Assembly (NCBI RefSeq): GCF_007753095.1
Contig: NZ_CP036348.1
Coordinates: 3,162,001 to 3,226,000, forward strand
Direction: 5' to 3'
Source: Rosistilla carotiformis
GTDB taxonomy: Bacteria > Planctomycetota > Planctomycetia > Pirellulales > Pirellulaceae
DNA: 64,000 bases
Shown: in pieces, positions 48,336 through 57,287 of the stretch
Position numbering within the stretch: the stretch's first letter is position 1
Layout of the letters: each line of letters begins with the position of its first letter
Made by a program: the position numbers and the translations under genes
The notes under the pieces: model-generated
Databases searched by the model: none
Seen by the model: the letters and a program-made list of their open reading frames with translations, nothing else
What the model was told of the DNA's origin: nothing

Positions 48336-48539
48336 TCAGCCCCCGCCAACCAGAGTGACGACTTCAATGGAATCTCCCTCGGCAACTTGCTGTTCGGCAT
48401 GCTGCTCGCGAGGCACCACGTCTTCGTTGAGTTCGACGGCCAGGTAGGGGCCGGGAATTTCGACGATCTCCAACAGCGCCGCAACACTCATCGGGCCTTC
48501 GATCTGTTGCGTCTGCCCGTTAACGGTAACTTCGATCAT
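48336..48539 (-). CDS. thiS: Sulfur carrier protein ThiS
   Basis: Ubiquitin-like carrier of 67 residues that supplies sulfur for thiazole formation. It starts [15 protein letters not shown] and ends in VTLVGGG, whose terminal Gly-Gly is thiocarboxylated. [15 protein letters not shown]-like central strands match the family. ATG 48539 has GGAG upstream; the ten-codon upstream extension is not conserved. It lies 74 bases upstream of thiG. I looked for a TPP riboswitch (CTGAGA core) in the minus-strand leader and did not find one. Confidence 0.92.
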   Translation of the reverse strand: MIEVTVNGQTQQIEGPMSVAALLEIVEIPGPYLAVELNEDVVPREQHAEQQVAEGDSIEVVTLVGGG

Positions 48540-48817
48540 GGGTCTTTCATCTCCTGCATGCCGCGTCAAAGCCCAAGCCGCGGGCAGATTCTACCGGCAA
48601 TGGACATCGTACCCGCGGCCAAATGATGCGTCGATAAGCCCAGCGTTCAATTGACGTATTGCGGCCCTCGACGAATAGCGGTGGAGGCAAGGCGTCACGC
48701 ATTTTAGCCGGAGGGCGGTGAATCGTGGCCCGCTGGCCCCGTGGCCAAGCGCCAGCTGAGACACCGCCGATTCGGTGGGCGTTGCGAGAACGAGTGGTCG
48801 AGTTATATCAGCGCACG
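48540..48817. other. Leader and intergenic region upstream of thiS
   Basis: Leader of the thiS-thiG operon. A GC-rich hairpin around CACCG / CGGTG lies near 48761-48777. No coding frame and no recognised riboswitch core are present. The upstream end is closed by the terminator of the HTH/receiver gene, so the operon promoter must lie within this stretch. Confidence 0.4.
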
Positions 48818-48849
48818 AAAAAAGCGTTGCGTGTATTCCACGCAACGCT
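48818..48849 (-). terminator. Intrinsic terminator of the HTH/receiver gene
   Basis: A perfect 11-bp stem AGCGTTGCGTG / CACGCAACGCT (48823-48833 and 48839-48849) with a 5-base loop, followed in the minus direction by TTTTTCG. It starts 43 bases after the stop codon. Confidence 0.87.
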
Positions 48850-48891
48850 CTTTATCTGAGGCACTCTGTATGGACAGACCGCGATCCGGAG

Positions 48892-49464
48892 CTAAACGAG
48901 CTCTTTCTTCGTTCCGACCAAAGTTTGAAGGCGTTCGGCCAACAGACGGGCATCGAACGGCTTCTTGAATGTCTCGTTGATCGCCGAACGATCGAAGCTC
49001 ATTGGTTGCCCGTCGTCGGGCAGCAATGCGATCAGGATCACTTCAGCGAACTCCAAGTTACGTCGCAGATTTTGGCAAATCTGCACCGCCTCTACCTTGC
49101 CGATCGAAAAATCGACGATGATACAGTCGGGACTAAAACTCTCGGCTTGAATACCGGCTTCGAAACCGCTGGCAGCTACAGCTACCTTAAACGACTTCTC
49201 GGGAGGCAATTCTCGCTTGAGGTTCTCAATTAGTACTTGATCCTGAGCAACGATCAGACACTTGGCCATCGCCTCGTCTTCTAGATCGCCCAGGGGCATC
49301 CCATGTTCCTTAAGGAACTTGATCAGGTATTCGCGCGGAATCCGGCGATCCTGACTTCCAGGGATTCGATATCCTTTCAAACGCCCCGAATCAAACCATT
49401 TGGAAACGGTTCGCGGTGCGACTTTACAGATCTTTGCGACCTGTCCTGTAGTGAAAACCTTCAT
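48892..49464 (-). CDS. Regulator with N-terminal excisionase-type HTH and C-terminal receiver-like domain
   Basis: Protein of 190 residues. The N-terminal 55 residues (MKVFTTGQVAKICKVAPRTV, then SRWFDSGRL-like wing contacts) form a MerR/excisionase-type helix-turn-helix. The C-terminal 120 residues have a receiver fold: the phospho-acceptor-like D118 in CIIVDFS and the lysine K168 in FKKPFD. The acidic pair at the end of strand beta-1 is only partly kept (IVAQDQ) and the usual Ser/Thr of strand beta-4 is replaced by Ala, so phosphorylation is uncertain. The order is the reverse of normal response regulators. No kinase gene is adjacent. It is monocistronic with a strong terminator. Confidence 0.83.
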   Translation of the reverse strand: MKVFTTGQVAKICKVAPRTVSKWFDSGRLKGYRIPGSQDRRIPREYLIKFLKEHGMPLGDLEDEAMAKCLIVAQDQVLIENLKRELPPEKSFKVAVAASGFEAGIQAESFSPDCIIVDFSIGKVEAVQICQNLRRNLEFAEVILIALLPDDGQPMSFDRSAINETFKKPFDARLLAERLQTLVGTKKELV

Positions 49465-50284
49465 TCCAGGTTCTCCATAACGCCTCGATAGTCATCCGTG
49501 ATCGACGGCTCGCGGTAAGCCGCCGATGTATGTTGGTCCTATAGTCGTCTACAACTCTGTCAACGGAAGTCGGTACGTTGGCTCGGTCCGTGGGGAGACC
49601 TCGCAAGCTGTATCCATCTGGGTCAGACCTGCCGGTTGCGGATGTGGGTCGTTCGATAGCCATTTGACACACCTGGCGTGGTGAGCAAACGTGATCGACG
49701 ACGCCGATCGATTGCAGAATCAAGTTGATCCCACCGCCGATCGAACTCCACTAAGCTTGGGCGCGAAACGCATTGAAGAGAAGCTGAACGACCGCTGCTT
49801 CCAGAACCGGTTAAGTCCTCGCATCGTTCGCTTTGAGATCTACGAATAGACCTCGGCCAGTAATCCCCCCAACGGGACGATCCGTCTCGATCTCCCTCAC
49901 AGGTCCAGTTGGCACTGTGAGATGTTTCGAAGCAGACCATCCGAGAGTAAGTTTCGTGATAAACGGGCCTAATTCTTTAGGGCGTTTGATTGGGAACACT
50001 CGTTGCGTTCGTCAGGCGCAGAAAAAACGGAGCACTCCCGTTGACGGTCGTTTCAGCAAACACAGGGAAACACAGGGATTCCGATTGTTAAAAATTGGGC
50101 TTGAATGAAATTGACGAAGTATTTACCGGGAAAAAAATTTTTAGACAGGGCACGATTGGCGGAATCGCCACCCTGGGAAAGACCCCGAAACTCCTGCCAG
50201 GCGTTACCATTCCGCATTTCTAGTTGCCAGCAATCCAGCGTGGATGCGACTCCGTTTGCTGCGAACGTGCGGTCGCAACGGGGA
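49465..50284. other. Long intergenic region upstream of the HTH/receiver gene
   Basis: About 820 bases without a convincing gene; open frames of up to 105 codons have no family features. A short direct repeat AAACACAGGG occurs twice near 50058-50079, and an A/T-rich block lies near 50130-50145. Promoters of the HTH/receiver gene lie in the left part. An unrecognised RNA cannot be excluded. Confidence 0.45.
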
Positions 50285-51055
50285 TCATGCGTGTCCAGCG
50301 ACACTTATGTCCGCCAACGCCGCGCGCAACGGATCGTCGTCGGGTCCACAGAAGCCCCAATGTTCGCGACGACGCCACCCTTCGGCAAATTCAAACTTCC
50401 CCGACATCCGTCCCACTTCGCGGCCGATCGTCCGCATCGTCTCGGTGTACGAGTCCATCTTTTGGCTCGAATCCAACCAAGCCCGCTGGCTTTCGTGGCA
50501 CCCAAGCGCTTCAAACTTCTGGTCGATCACGTCGGTGGTGTCGACGTAGAAGTGGGGCACCACGGGGTCGCCCATCGGCGTTTTGTTGCCGTGCGGCTGG
50601 GCATGATAGACAGTGACAGGTTCGTCATATGTCGCTTCGGGAGGATCGGTGACGAAGTTGGGCATCGCGTGCATGAACGCGGCGGTAACCGCCATCCGGC
50701 AGACGGTTTCGTGATCTTCCATATAGTCGACCGGCGAATGGGTCAGCACGATGCTGGCTTTGGACCGTCGTACGACTGCGGCGATCTTGCTGTAATATTC
50801 GGGCAGGTACAGCACTTCCATGTCGCGAGCGACGGGACCGTAAAACGTCGCTCCCAAAACCTTGGCCGCCTGTTGCGCTTCGCCCAAGCGAGTCGTAGCG
50901 CACTCGGTCTCGCTCAGCCGCGTCGATCCGCGACTGCCGTCGCAGACGTTCATGTAATGCAGATCCCAGCCGCGACGGGCTAACTGTAACATCGTCCCGG
51001 CCATCACAAATTCGATGTCGTCTGGATGGGCGGCGATGGCAAGAACCGATGGCAT
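50285..51055 (-). CDS. PIG-L family deacetylase (LmbE-like)
   Basis: Zinc-dependent deacetylase of 256 residues. The family motif AHPDDIE (H10, D12, D13) sits at the N-terminus after MPSVLAI. The conserved SRGSTRLSETECATTRLGEAQQAAKVLG region and a second histidine cluster (VDYMEDHETVCRM) follow. Relatives deacetylate N-acetylglucosamine conjugates, for example in bacillithiol or mycothiol synthesis and GPI anchors, so the exact substrate is open. ATG 51055 precedes the motif by nine residues. The kinase gene lies upstream on the same strand, 149 bases away. Confidence 0.9.
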   Translation of the reverse strand: MPSVLAIAAHPDDIEFVMAGTMLQLARRGWDLHYMNVCDGSRGSTRLSETECATTRLGEAQQAAKVLGATFYGPVARDMEVLYLPEYYSKIAAVVRRSKASIVLTHSPVDYMEDHETVCRMAVTAAFMHAMPNFVTDPPEATYDEPVTVYHAQPHGNKTPMGDPVVPHFYVDTTDVIDQKFEALGCHESQRAWLDSSQKMDSYTETMRTIGREVGRMSGKFEFAEGWRRREHWGFCGPDDDPLRAALADISVAGHA

Positions 51056-51204
51056 GGGAGGACTCCGTTGAGCAGGTATTGGAAGGGAAGGAAGGAGCTC
51101 GCTTCAGCTGGTTTGGCGCGGGCCGCGAATGCGGTCTGGCCAACAGCTACGAATCATAAGCACCAACTCGCCATCTGTGGCGATTCAGGCGGGTGGAGTC
51201 TCTA

Positions 51205-52566
51205 TTATTGCAATTTGTCGTGAAGGTAAAAGCCGATGATCGCACCGATCATCAAACTAAACGGGATCGCAATCGCAAGCGCAATCGCTACCTGCATCCC
51301 CGTGTCCGACTTGCTCGCTATCGCCATCTCGTACCCCGGCATGGGTGGTGGCGGGACGATTCCGCTGGCGCTGTTCATCGTGTCACCAACACTGGCTGCC
51401 GTTGAATCGTTAGCTTCGCCCGAGGCGGAGATTTGCCCCGAACCCTGCCCCGCGATCCCCGTTCCACTGTAGGGATCGACCCCCGGCGGGGGCGGTTCCA
51501 ACCATGGACCGCGCGTGATCGGGCGGTCCCCCAACGCTTGCACATCCTCTAACCAAGGTTCCAGCCGCGCCGCAACTTCCGCTGCCGAAGCGATCCGATC
51601 GTTGGGATCTTTTTCCATCATGTCGGCGATGATGTCGACAAATTCCTCCGGGATGTCCTCGGCGAACTTCCGCGGATGCATCGGCAGATCCTCGCAATGC
51701 CGCCGGCACTTCGACGCCGTGTTGCCACCGGGGTAGGGGACCTTGCCGCAGATACAGTAATAAAGCGTGCAGCCCAGGCCGTAGATATCGCTTGCCGGGC
51801 CGATGTTGTCGGGCGTCAGGATCTGCTCGGGAGACAGATAGTCCGCGGTGCCGACGATCTTCCCCGCTCGTGGGTCGCTCGACATCGCCGTGCTCCACGC
51901 CGCCAGCCCCACGTCGGAGACCTTCGCCCGGCCGCGGGGCGTGACCAGGATGTTCCCCGGCTTCACGTCGCGATGGACCAGTCCCTGCTGATGGGCGTAA
52001 TCGAGTCCCAACGCAGCCTGATGGATGTAGAGTGCCGCTTCAGAAACCGGCAACGCACCATTTTTCTTGATATGCCGACGCAAGTCGGTTCCCGGCACGT
52101 ATTCGGTCACCAGATAATGGATCTGGCCATCTTTGCCGGCATCAAACGCGCGAACGAGATATTGGCAATCGAGTCCCGCCTGCATACGGATCTCGTGTAG
52201 AAAGTTCTTCCGCGTCTCATCAGTCACTTTCTGAAGCGGCAGCACTTTAACCGCGCACTCGCGCCCCATCACTTTATGCACGCCTTTGAAGACCTGCCCC
52301 ATGCCTCCCTGGCCGATGAAGTCGGTGATAATGTAGGGGCCCAGGTTCAGCTTCGTCCGTCCCGCCTTCAATTGCTCGGCTTGATAACCGGTCAGCAATC
52401 CATCGCGGACCAGCGCCGCGGCCAACAGTTTGTCGTCGACCTTCTGTCCCTCAACATGCAGCGCTTCGACAGCGGCCGCCAGTTGAGCTGGGGTGATCAA
52501 TTCGCTGGTCAGCGCCGAGGCTTGGAAAGCCGTCTTGGCTTCGGAAAGATGCGTTTTATGGGACAT
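51205..52566 (-). CDS. PknB-type serine/threonine protein kinase
   Basis: Transmembrane Hanks-type kinase of 453 residues. The kinase domain starts near residue 78 with the glycine loop IGQGGMGQVFKG, the ATP-anchoring K107 in CAVKVLP, the catalytic HRD at 198-200 followed by VKPGN, and SDVGLA at 217-222 where most kinases have DFG. An N-terminal 75-residue helical region precedes it. A Pro/Gly/Ser-rich linker and one membrane helix at the C-terminus (VAIALAIAIPFSLMIGAIIGFYL) follow, which places the kinase in the cytoplasm with almost no extracytoplasmic sensor. The family is greatly expanded in planctomycetes. The targets are unknown. Confidence 0.92.
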   Translation of the reverse strand: MSHKTHLSEAKTAFQASALTSELITPAQLAAAVEALHVEGQKVDDKLLAAALVRDGLLTGYQAEQLKAGRTKLNLGPYIITDFIGQGGMGQVFKGVHKVMGRECAVKVLPLQKVTDETRKNFLHEIRMQAGLDCQYLVRAFDAGKDGQIHYLVTEYVPGTDLRRHIKKNGALPVSEAALYIHQAALGLDYAHQQGLVHRDVKPGNILVTPRGRAKVSDVGLAAWSTAMSSDPRAGKIVGTADYLSPEQILTPDNIGPASDIYGLGCTLYYCICGKVPYPGGNTASKCRRHCEDLPMHPRKFAEDIPEEFVDIIADMMEKDPNDRIASAAEVAARLEPWLEDVQALGDRPITRGPWLEPPPPGVDPYSGTGIAGQGSGQISASGEANDSTAASVGDTMNSASGIVPPPPMPGYEMAIASKSDTGMQVAIALAIAIPFSLMIGAIIGFYLHDKLQ

Positions 52567-52678
52567 TCAAATTCGATTCGACGTTGCAATGGGGCATGTT
52601 GCAGGGATTCATTGTAACCGATCCCCATCGATCTCCACGCAAAGACTGGCACCGAATGCTCCCCCACGTCATCCAAAC

Positions 52679-53701
52679 TCAGAACGACCGCGAGTTCGTA
52701 ACCTTTGTACCGATTCGCGCGGCATGTTCCCCCATCGGTAGCACTTCAAATTGCTTGGCGTAGATCGCCAACATCCGCTCGCTGAACGCACGCTTCACAT
52801 CCCCTGCGAGTTTCATCCCAGGAAAGAAGCTCATCTGCGGCACCTCATCGCCCCCCAGGAAGTCCAGCGGATGCAACAACAGCGACGGGCTGGTCCGTGT
52901 TAGCCGACAGATCGCCAGGGCAAACCGGAAGTAGAGTTCCGCCACGCGCGGGGAGACCTGAGCCAAGAAGCAGAGGTAGCTGAAGTGAAACGGAGCGCGC
53001 ACGATCGGGATCGTCGAGACGGGCAGCTCCAGCACGCGTCCGCTGGGCGTTGTCCACCAGTAAGGTTTCAGCGGGCGCAGCCCATCGCTCAGCGAGCCGA
53101 ACATTTCCGACCGGTCCTCTTTCTCTGCCGACGAGAAAGAGGACGTCATTAAATAGTAGGCCCGCGCCATTGGCCCCAGGAAGGTTGGAAAGGTGGAGCC
53201 GTCGAATTGATAGCCGCGCTCGCACAGCAACTGCAGCACATCGGCCGACAGGCTGAAGCCCGGCCCGCGGAAGCCGACGATCGATTGGTCGGTGATCTTC
53301 GCCAGCGCTGCTTCGGTCTGCTCGAACTCGTCGACCAATTGTTCGCGCGAGTAGCGTTGCAGCCACGGCTCGTGATTGAACGAATGGTTGCCGATCTCAT
53401 GTCCCGCGTCGACGATCTGTCGCAGCGGGCCATGGTTCTTATCTAACGCAGCGTCTTGCCCGACCACAAACACGGTCGCTCGCAGATCCAGCCGGTCGAA
53501 GATCTCCAGAAAGTGCGGCACGACGGTCGGCAGATACGACGGAAACGTTTCCCATTGGGCGTCGCCATGAGTCCGTAGGTAGGCCCACAGATTGTCGAGG
53601 TCTAACGAAAGGTCAGCGATCGGAGGCGACATCGGCGGAATGGCAACAGGGAAGTGAAAGCGTTCATCAGCGGACGGCTCGCCAAGTAACAGGTCTAGCA
53701 T
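52679..53701 (-). CDS. Polysaccharide deacetylase family protein
   Basis: NodB-type carbohydrate esterase of 340 residues. The metal-binding aspartates are in LSLDLDNLWAYL and the HxxxH ligand is HSFNH in GHEIGNHSFNHEPW. FRGPGFSLSADVLQLL is the catalytic-loop region, and SLLLHPLDFLGG near the C-terminus contributes the late His. Such enzymes remove acetyl groups from N-acetylglucosamine polymers or lipid-linked sugars. The start is uncertain: ATG 53701 is used; GTG 53719 and ATG 53632 (just before SPPIADLSLDLD) are alternatives. No signal peptide is visible. It is followed by the kinase gene 112 bases downstream on the same strand. Confidence 0.85.
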   Translation of the reverse strand: MLDLLLGEPSADERFHFPVAIPPMSPPIADLSLDLDNLWAYLRTHGDAQWETFPSYLPTVVPHFLEIFDRLDLRATVFVVGQDAALDKNHGPLRQIVDAGHEIGNHSFNHEPWLQRYSREQLVDEFEQTEAALAKITDQSIVGFRGPGFSLSADVLQLLCERGYQFDGSTFPTFLGPMARAYYLMTSSFSSAEKEDRSEMFGSLSDGLRPLKPYWWTTPSGRVLELPVSTIPIVRAPFHFSYLCFLAQVSPRVAELYFRFALAICRLTRTSPSLLLHPLDFLGGDEVPQMSFFPGMKLAGDVKRAFSERMLAIYAKQFEVLPMGEHAARIGTKVTNSRSF

Positions 53702-53770
53702 AGTCACAATCGCCAGCACCGCCCATCGAGATCGGTCGTCGGCGAGTTAACACGATGCAGTCGGTTGCTA

Positions 53771-54714
53771 CACCCTCCCCAAAACGCAGTTTAGGGGAGG
53801 GTCGAACGAGCGCAGCGAAGTTCGGGGAGGGGCGTCCGCGGCAAATCTCCAAGCGTTTTGACTCCTCAGACTGCCCTCCCCGTAAAACTCGCTCGGCGCT
53901 TGTTTTACGCCCCTCCCGGCTGCCGCCGGGCGGGTGAAGCGTTTGGATGCGCAGGGTGAAACTTCACCCTCCCCAAAACGCAGTTTAGGGGAGGGTCGAA
54001 CGAGCGCAGCGAAGTTCGTTGAGGGGCGGCCGCGGCAAATCTCCCAGTGTTTTGACGCGTCAGACTGCCCTCCCCGTAAAACTCGCTAAACGCTTGTTTT
54101 ACGACCCTCCCGTCTGCCGCCGGGCGGGTGAAGTGTTTGGATGCGCAACGCGACACTTCACCCTCCCCAAAACGAAGTTTAGGGTGAGGGTCGAACGAGC
54201 GCAGCGCAGTTCGGGGCGGGCGTCCGCGGCAAATCTCCCAGTGTTTGACGCATCAGTTTGCCCTCCCCGTAAAACTTGCTAAACGCTTGTTTTACGACCC
54301 TCCCGTCTGCCGCCGGGCGGGTGAAGTGTTTGGTTGGGCAATGCGACACTTCACCCTCCCCAAAACGCAGTTTAGGGGAGGGTCGAACGAGCGCAGCGCA
54401 GTTCGGGGAGGGGCGTCCGCGGCAAGTCTCCCAGCGTTTTGACGCGTCAGACTGCCCTCCACGTAAAACTTGCTAAACGCTTCACCCTCCCAGCTGTCGC
54501 CGGGCGGGTGAAGCGTTTGGATGCGCAGCGCGAAGCTTCACCCTCCCCAAAACGAAGTTTAGAGGAGGGTCGAACGAGCGCAGCGCAGTTCGGGGAGGGG
54601 CGTCCGCGGCAAATCTCCCAGTGTTTGACGCGTCAGTTTGCCCTCCCCGTAAAACTTGCTAAACGCTTGTTTTACGACCCTCCCGGGCGGCCGCGGGGCG
54701 GGTGAAGCGGTGGC
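53771..54714. repeat. Five tandem copies of a GC-rich unit of about 194 bp
   Basis: Copies start at about 53771, 53965, 54159, 54352 and 54539, with spacings of 194, 194, 193 and 187 bases; the fourth is shorter. Each opens with CCCTCCCCAAAACG and GGGGAGGG, which can pair, and contains a second pair GTAAAAC / GTTTTAC flanked by CCCTCCC. Open frames run through the array, but 194 is not a multiple of three, so the frame shifts in every copy and coding is unlikely. The array lies in the divergent gap between the deacetylase and the M19-like gene. Confidence 0.9.
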
Positions 54715-54834
54715 ATGAACTCAGAGAGAAGCAACTCGCCGACAAAGCGTCTGCTATCATGAACTCCCCCACCGACGAACCCACCGACAGAAAACCCTTC
54801 CGCGATTCCCTCCTTTCGAAAGACCGAACCTGCC

Positions 54835-56160
54835 ATGCTGCATCGACGACAACTTTTGGGCTCCCTTGGCACCGCGGCGCTGTTGACTGCTGGACTTCGG
54901 AATACGGCGCTATCGGCTGACGATGCAAGCGATCCGGTTGCGGAGCTCTCGACGCGTTTGAATCCTAACATCCAAGCGGCTCGCGAGACGGCGCTGCAGA
55001 TCCTCAAACCTTCGCCGGCGGAACTCGATCGCGGGCTGCGACTGCACGCCGAATCGATCGTCTTCGATTCTTACGGCTTCTCGCCCCGCGCGGCTGTCGA
55101 TGGGGATGCAATCGCTGCGGCGATCGAGGCGGGAGCGTCGCACGATCAGGTCAAGGACATGAAAGAAGAGATGTCGATGACGCGGTACGTCAGCGATCCC
55201 GTCGAGCAGCAGGAGTATCGCGACGCGTGGCGCGCCTCGGGCGTGACCTGCGTTTTCCAGAACGCGGGCGAAGAGGGACAGGATCCGCTGCGGCTGATGC
55301 GGCGACTGTCGCGGTTCACCTACGCAACGGATCTGATGCGCGGGTTCGTCAGCAAAGCCGCGGTGCCTGCCGATGTGGAGACGGCCAAACGCGAAGGACG
55401 CCACTGTCTCTATCTGACCGGCAACGGAGTGCCACTGAGGCAGCAATGGGAATCGATCCCCGACGAACTCCGCTACATGCAGGTCTTCTATCACCTGGGG
55501 ATCCGGATGATGCACCTGACCTACCAGCGACGGAACATGATCGGCGACGGTTGCGGTGAGAAGAGTGATGCCGGGCTCAGCGACTTTGGCCACGCGGCGA
55601 TCGCTGAAATGAATCGCTTGGGCATCATTCCCGATTGTGCCCACAGCGGTTGGAAGACGAGTCTCGAAGCGGCGCAGTCCTCTTCGCGGCCGATGGTCGC
55701 CAGCCACAGCACCTGCGGCGCGATCCATCCACACATTCGCAGCAAACCCGACGAAGTGATTCGGGCGATCGTCGATACCGGCGGTTACATCGGGATCTGC
55801 TGTATTCCCAGATACCTTCGCGGCAGCGGTGATATCACCGCGATGTTGGACCACATCGACTATGCTGTCAAAAAATTTGGTCCCGATGCGGTCGCGATCG
55901 GGACCGATGTCGCTTACAACTCGCAGAATGCGGGGCGTGAGCTAGCTAAGCTGCCGCGGATGTCGAAGCAATATCAGCCGTTTCGATCGCTGTGGCCGGC
56001 GGACGATTACAAAACGCTGCCAGGAGCTGCTCAAAGCATCGCCTGGACCAACTGGCCGCTGTTCACCGTCGGCCTGGTACAGCGTGGGCACAGCGACGAA
56101 GTGATTCGCAAAATCATCGGCGGCAACGTGATGCGGGTGATCAACGCTTCGATGACTTAA
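54835..56160 (+). CDS. M19 (membrane dipeptidase)-like exported protein
   Basis: Protein of 441 residues with a Tat-like signal (MLHRRQLLGSLGTAALLTAGL). Family residues of the second metal site are kept: H270 in IIPDCAHSGW, H291 in VASHSTCGA, R302 in HIRSKPDE and D358 in IGTDVAY. The first motif, normally DGHNDLP, reads FDSYGFSP with Y80 and F82 in place of His and Asp. The loop normally holding the bridging Glu reads LYLTGNG (193-198) and has no Glu. The protein is therefore an M19 relative that may not hydrolyse dipeptides in the usual way. It follows the tandem repeat array and precedes a lipoprotein gene. Confidence 0.82.
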   Translation: MLHRRQLLGSLGTAALLTAGLRNTALSADDASDPVAELSTRLNPNIQAARETALQILKPSPAELDRGLRLHAESIVFDSYGFSPRAAVDGDAIAAAIEAGASHDQVKDMKEEMSMTRYVSDPVEQQEYRDAWRASGVTCVFQNAGEEGQDPLRLMRRLSRFTYATDLMRGFVSKAAVPADVETAKREGRHCLYLTGNGVPLRQQWESIPDELRYMQVFYHLGIRMMHLTYQRRNMIGDGCGEKSDAGLSDFGHAAIAEMNRLGIIPDCAHSGWKTSLEAAQSSSRPMVASHSTCGAIHPHIRSKPDEVIRAIVDTGGYIGICCIPRYLRGSGDITAMLDHIDYAVKKFGPDAVAIGTDVAYNSQNAGRELAKLPRMSKQYQPFRSLWPADDYKTLPGAAQSIAWTNWPLFTVGLVQRGHSDEVIRKIIGGNVMRVINASMT

Positions 56161-56314
56161 ACGATTGGGTAATCCCGTCCGCTGAATTCATACAGCTGTC
56201 GCGGCGACTGGTCGATACTACACCTCGACGGCCAGTAGCCCTTGCGGCATCGCATTGGATGCGACTATACGGTCGTCTCGCAGCGGTGATCTTTGAAGCC
56301 TGAGGTGTTTGTCT

Positions 56315-57223
56315 ATGTCGTGCGATGTTCGGAACCGGAACGTATCTTCGTTGCTGGCCGGATTGCTAGCGGTTGCCGCGATCCATTGCAGCGGATGCCG
56401 CGTGTTGGCTCCCGTTCCGATCCCCGTCGAGAGTCAACAGATGGCTCCCGAATTGGTCGATTCGAAATCTCCGCAAGTCGAAATTGGCCGGCCGCAACCG
56501 ATCATCGACGGGATCGGCTGGGTCGTTGGCATTCCCGATAAGATCCTGCTGTGGGATCGACGAATCGATCGGCACAAGATCTCCGAAGAGACGATCGATT
56601 CGACCGTCGATTATTTGCAGGCGAACAACCTGCCGCATATCAAGGTCCGCGCGAACCAATACAATCCGCTGGACGATTGGCATCGGCTGACGCAGAACAA
56701 AACCGTCGCTTGGCCTTGGCGGTATTCGTTGGGGGCGCTGTCAGTCGCCGGCGAAACGATCTTCCCTGGCCGCATCATCGGCGGCGATCATTTCAATCCG
56801 TTCACGCAGACGATCCATCTGTACAGCGACGTCCCTGCCGTCGCGCTGCACGAAGCCGCTCACGCCAAAGACTTTACGCGGCGGACCTACCAGGGAACCT
56901 ATGCCGCTGCCTATCTATTTGTTCCACTGTGGCACGAGACCCTCGCGTCGCAAGACGTCTTTGCGTTTCTGGAAGATCGCGAGGACCGAGCCGGGCTTGT
57001 CGAAGCGAACCGCATCCTTTATCCCGCCTACGGGACCTACGTCGGCAGTACGGTCGGCAACTTCTTTCCCGCCTACTCCGCACCGTTCTATTACACCGGC
57101 GTGATCGCCGGCCATATCAACGGTCGGATGCTCAACCGGGAACTGGAGCAACAGATGCCTGCGGGACTCGTGGCAGTCAACGAACCGGTGCCGTCACAGC
57201 CGAGCGAAACCGAATCGTTTTAA
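56315..57223 (+). CDS. Putative lipoprotein with HExxH motif
   Basis: Protein of 302 residues. The N-terminus MSCDVRNRNVSSLLAGLLAVAAIHCSGC has a hydrophobic stretch ending at a Cys and is a likely lipoprotein signal. An HExxH motif HEAAH (H179, E180, H183) sits in a helix-like segment ALHEAAHAKDF, preceded by IHLYSDVPAVALHEA, as in zinc peptidases; E of EDRED lies further on. The family is not recognised and may be planctomycete-specific. ATG 56315 has GAGGTG seven bases upstream. It follows the M19-like gene by 154 bases on the same strand and is convergent to the SafE-like gene. Confidence 0.75.
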   Translation: MSCDVRNRNVSSLLAGLLAVAAIHCSGCRVLAPVPIPVESQQMAPELVDSKSPQVEIGRPQPIIDGIGWVVGIPDKILLWDRRIDRHKISEETIDSTVDYLQANNLPHIKVRANQYNPLDDWHRLTQNKTVAWPWRYSLGALSVAGETIFPGRIIGGDHFNPFTQTIHLYSDVPAVALHEAAHAKDFTRRTYQGTYAAAYLFVPLWHETLASQDVFAFLEDREDRAGLVEANRILYPAYGTYVGSTVGNFFPAYSAPFYYTGVIAGHINGRMLNRELEQQMPAGLVAVNEPVPSQPSETESF

Positions 57224-57227
57224 GTCC

Positions 57228-57261
57228 GAAGGTGGCGCTGCGTTTACCTACGGCTACCTTC
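57228..57261. terminator. Hairpin between convergent genes
   Basis: GAAGGT at 57228-57233 pairs with ACCTTC at 57256-57261 (with GC pairs inside), a few bases after the HExxH lipoprotein stop and before the convergent SafE-like stop at 57288. There is no strong T-run, so the assignment rests on position. Confidence 0.35.
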
Positions 57262-57287
57262 TATGATCGCTTCGGGATATTCCGATT

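Noticed and set aside
48540-48822. Possible TPP riboswitch before thiS
   Set aside because: The CTGAGA core occurs only on the opposite strand, and the other conserved riboswitch elements are missing in the thiS leader.
53755-54705. Several open frames of 60-88 codons running through the repeat array (SPKRSLGEGRTSAAKFGEG-like peptides)
   Set aside because: The 193-194 base period shifts the frame in each copy, similar peptides appear in several frames, and no ribosome binding site or family feature supports translation.
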